Assembly (NCBI RefSeq): GCF_958295425.1
Contig: NC_081145.1
Location: 12,435,099 to 12,499,098 of the forward strand
DNA from: Solea solea
Taxonomy: Eukaryota; Chordata; Actinopteri; Pleuronectiformes; Soleidae
Direction: 5' to 3'
Length of the DNA stretch: 64,000 bases
The notes beneath the pieces were generated by a model. That model searched no databases, was not told where the DNA came from, and worked only from the letters and a program-made list of their open reading frames with translations. Both the position numbers and the translations under genes were made by a program. Positions 61,715-64,000 of this stretch are shown one piece after another (positions within the stretch are counted from its first letter, which is position 1; the number at the start of each line of letters is the position of its first letter).

Positions 61715-64000
61715 GGAGCTACTACCACTATGCACAGGAAACGTGTCTCTGGGTCAGAGTATCTTGTTTTCTTTGGAATATTCCCCCCCTCCCCCCTGAC
61801 TTAACTGGGAATATATCGTCTTTCTCACGGAAACCACCTCCCTGTCTCATCTGACAAGTATTCCTTTGCCCCGCTGCAGGAAAAAAAAGACTTAACTCTG
61901 GTGTCACTTTGCTTCTCCCCTCAGTGTTTTAGTGAGGCGGATGATGTGAGGGTATCACTAGTCCTGTTTTTCTAAATTGCTCATTTGTCTTTAAAAATCC
62001 TTTCTCCCTTTAAATGTGTAGAGATGCTTTTTCATTTTTGCTGCTTTGACAAACTGGGATTGACAAACTGTTAAATTGAGTTTTAAAAGAAATGTCATAC
62101 AGAAACCGCTGAAGTGGCACCTCACTGCACCTGCTTTTATTTCTGTTTTTTTTTTTTGAAAATTAAGTGGTACATAACAGCAAATAATGTTCTAGAGATA
62201 TTACTTGGCCATTGATATTTTTTTTTATCAGTTGAGCACCCTAGACAATAAATGAGCCAATTCTCATACAGTACTGTGCAACGGTCTTGTTGTTTTAGCA
62301 GTGCTACAGTAACCATACAGTATAATCCTTTCTCGATCAATTTATTGGAACACGTCCACAAAGTATGGTAAACATGTATGCGGTTTTGGAATAATTCAAA
62401 GTGTCAGTTATTCAGTGTGACCTACCTTTACCCTGGCTCTCTTAAACCTGGAGTGGAACCATAATTAATGCTATTGGTAAAACCTGCATTTGTCCTACAT
62501 TGTTGACAAATATCTACTGTGTAAAAGGTCTGCGATGCCTGATCACATGCACATTTTAGTTAAACTCATTGACAGTTTGCTAATATCTCAGCCACGTCAT
62601 ACCAATCCAAATGCCAATGGTCACAGAATTTGACAGACTTACAAATTACAAAAACAACAGCACCAGTGGAAGCCCTGAGACTTTTGCACAGTCCTGTATT
62701 TTAGGATTACATCTTGAAAGTGAGATGATCTACAACTCTGTATCTTTTTAGCTCTTACTTTTTAAAAAAAATGTGTGAAGTGTACTGGGCCAAGCAGATC
62801 CAAAATGCCACTGACGTCGTGTCATGTCACCGAACAAATCCACAAGTGGTTTAAGCGATGACGCGGCCGGAGTGGATTTGAAAACTCAACGTACAGTGTA
62901 TTGTGGAAAGAGGATCTATTTTCACCAGATTAACTATGAGAGGAGCATTGTGACGTCACAGTGGAAGTCCTTACAGACTCGGTTTTTAGACCGAGGACCT
63001 GTTTTTGCCTTATTTCTGTCAACACACAGTGCTCGGTCTGGCTGGTGTCTTGCATGTGGGTTGTGGCTGTTAAGATGAAGGATAGTTTGAATCTGGAAAT
63101 GAAGCCCAGCGTGTGCAAAAGCTAACATCACGTCGCACAGGGGTCCTCGTCTCGGCCACAGTTGTAAGATATTTTTGGTTTGAGTAGTCGCTTTGTTGAA
63201 CACGAGCATGCTGGGATGGGCTTATACAGGGCGTTTGGATGTTGGGGGAGGGATTGTTCAGCCGTTTCAGTTTTTGCACTGACTTATGTTGTAATTTCCG
63301 CGTGTACAGTGATACATAGTTTTCCCCCCTAATCAGTCATGAGGTGAAACTGCCGCCATGTTGTGTAACATTTGCAGTTGGATTCACCCCTTTTGCTGCT
63401 GCTGCCTTAGTTTTCTCTCAGTCAGCAGCTGAACTTCCATCATTTGCAGGGCTTCCTTTGCTGCCACAGACGTGTTCAGGTGTCTCTTGATCTCTCATTA
63501 TGTAACAAAAAAAAAAAGATCATTTGTGGTGTGATAAGAACTGACCTGAAACTCTTTAAAGAGGCTGTACCTTTTAACTTTGACCTCGCAATATACTGTA
63601 GTACGCCATCAGTACTGCCGTTCCCCATACTACAGGACACACTCACTGTATCTGTCCGTTTGTTCTTCTGCAATTTATTTGTTAACACTGTCAGCAAAAG
63701 CACGTTTGAATGGCAACTCAGGTAACAAACAATCCTTCGGAGGGGACTCTGTACATGTACATGCTCATTTATTAATGCTCTCTTCCACTGATGTTTAGAG
63801 ACACTCAAAAATCACATGATGTCAAACAGGAGATATAATCAGCTTTACAATAATAATATTTCCTCTAAATGAAGAGAGGAAGGACATTTGCAGAAATATT
63901 CCAGGACTGTAGGAGCAAGGTGATCAGTAAATGGCTTATGAGTACCAACAGAACCTGTGCTTTTTTCCCCTCAAGCACTGAAATGTCTTTAATTTCAGTG
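61715..64000 (+). other. ube2q2: ube2q2 3' UTR and downstream sequence
   Basis: After the TAA at 61712-61714 no coding exon could be supported up to the window end. An AATAAA at 62247-62252 is one candidate poly(A) signal, and the transcript may run further, as long 3' UTRs are usual for this gene family. The short frames here look spurious. No clear repeat was identified. Confidence 0.5.

Overview
The window is vertebrate genomic DNA, almost certainly from a ray-finned (teleost, probably percomorph) fish. It has long intron-split genes with GT-AG introns, AT-rich introns full of microsatellites and degraded transposons, and proteins that match vertebrate families residue for residue. No bacterial, viral or CRISPR-like organisation is visible. 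All exon models below were built by hand from splice sites, reading phase and recall of the vertebrate families. No alignment was run.

Layout from left to right: (1) the 5' half of parp6 (minus strand, leaving the left edge, start codon at 3087); (2) a divergent 2.5 kb intergenic stretch; (3) a complete pkm, pyruvate kinase (plus strand, coding 6400-12857, 530 aa); (4) a convergent gap; (5) a complete eight-exon hcn4, the pacemaker channel (minus strand, coding 28503-15294, about 1188 aa); (6) a gene-poor stretch; (7) a complete nptn, neuroplastin of the three-Ig Np65 type (minus strand, coding 46269-34162, 398 aa); (8) a UDP-glucuronosyltransferase with an uninterrupted coding exon (minus strand, 49282-47684, 532 aa); (9) a complete ube2q2, an E2 ubiquitin-conjugating enzyme (plus strand, 52318-61714, 377 aa), followed by its 3' UTR.

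The set parp6/pkm and hcn4/nptn/ube2q2 recalls human chromosome 15q22-q24, where the same genes lie within a few megabases. This is conserved synteny, not an operon, and the products act in unrelated processes: ADP-ribosylation, glycolysis, pacemaking, cell adhesion, detoxification and ubiquitination. The UGT is the unexpected neighbour.

The non-coding DNA holds several copies of a tRNA-headed SINE (one with a perfect 12-bp target duplication), hAT-type miniature elements (one with a perfect 8-bp target duplication), L2-like LINE tails, long simple repeats and a few perfect hairpins. The points most worth a second look are the single mosaic M1/M2-type exon of pkm, an unresolved splice donor in parp6, two palindromes that share a 13-mer, and an unidentified coding-like island near 51.2-51.5 kb. 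I found no convincing new biological system.
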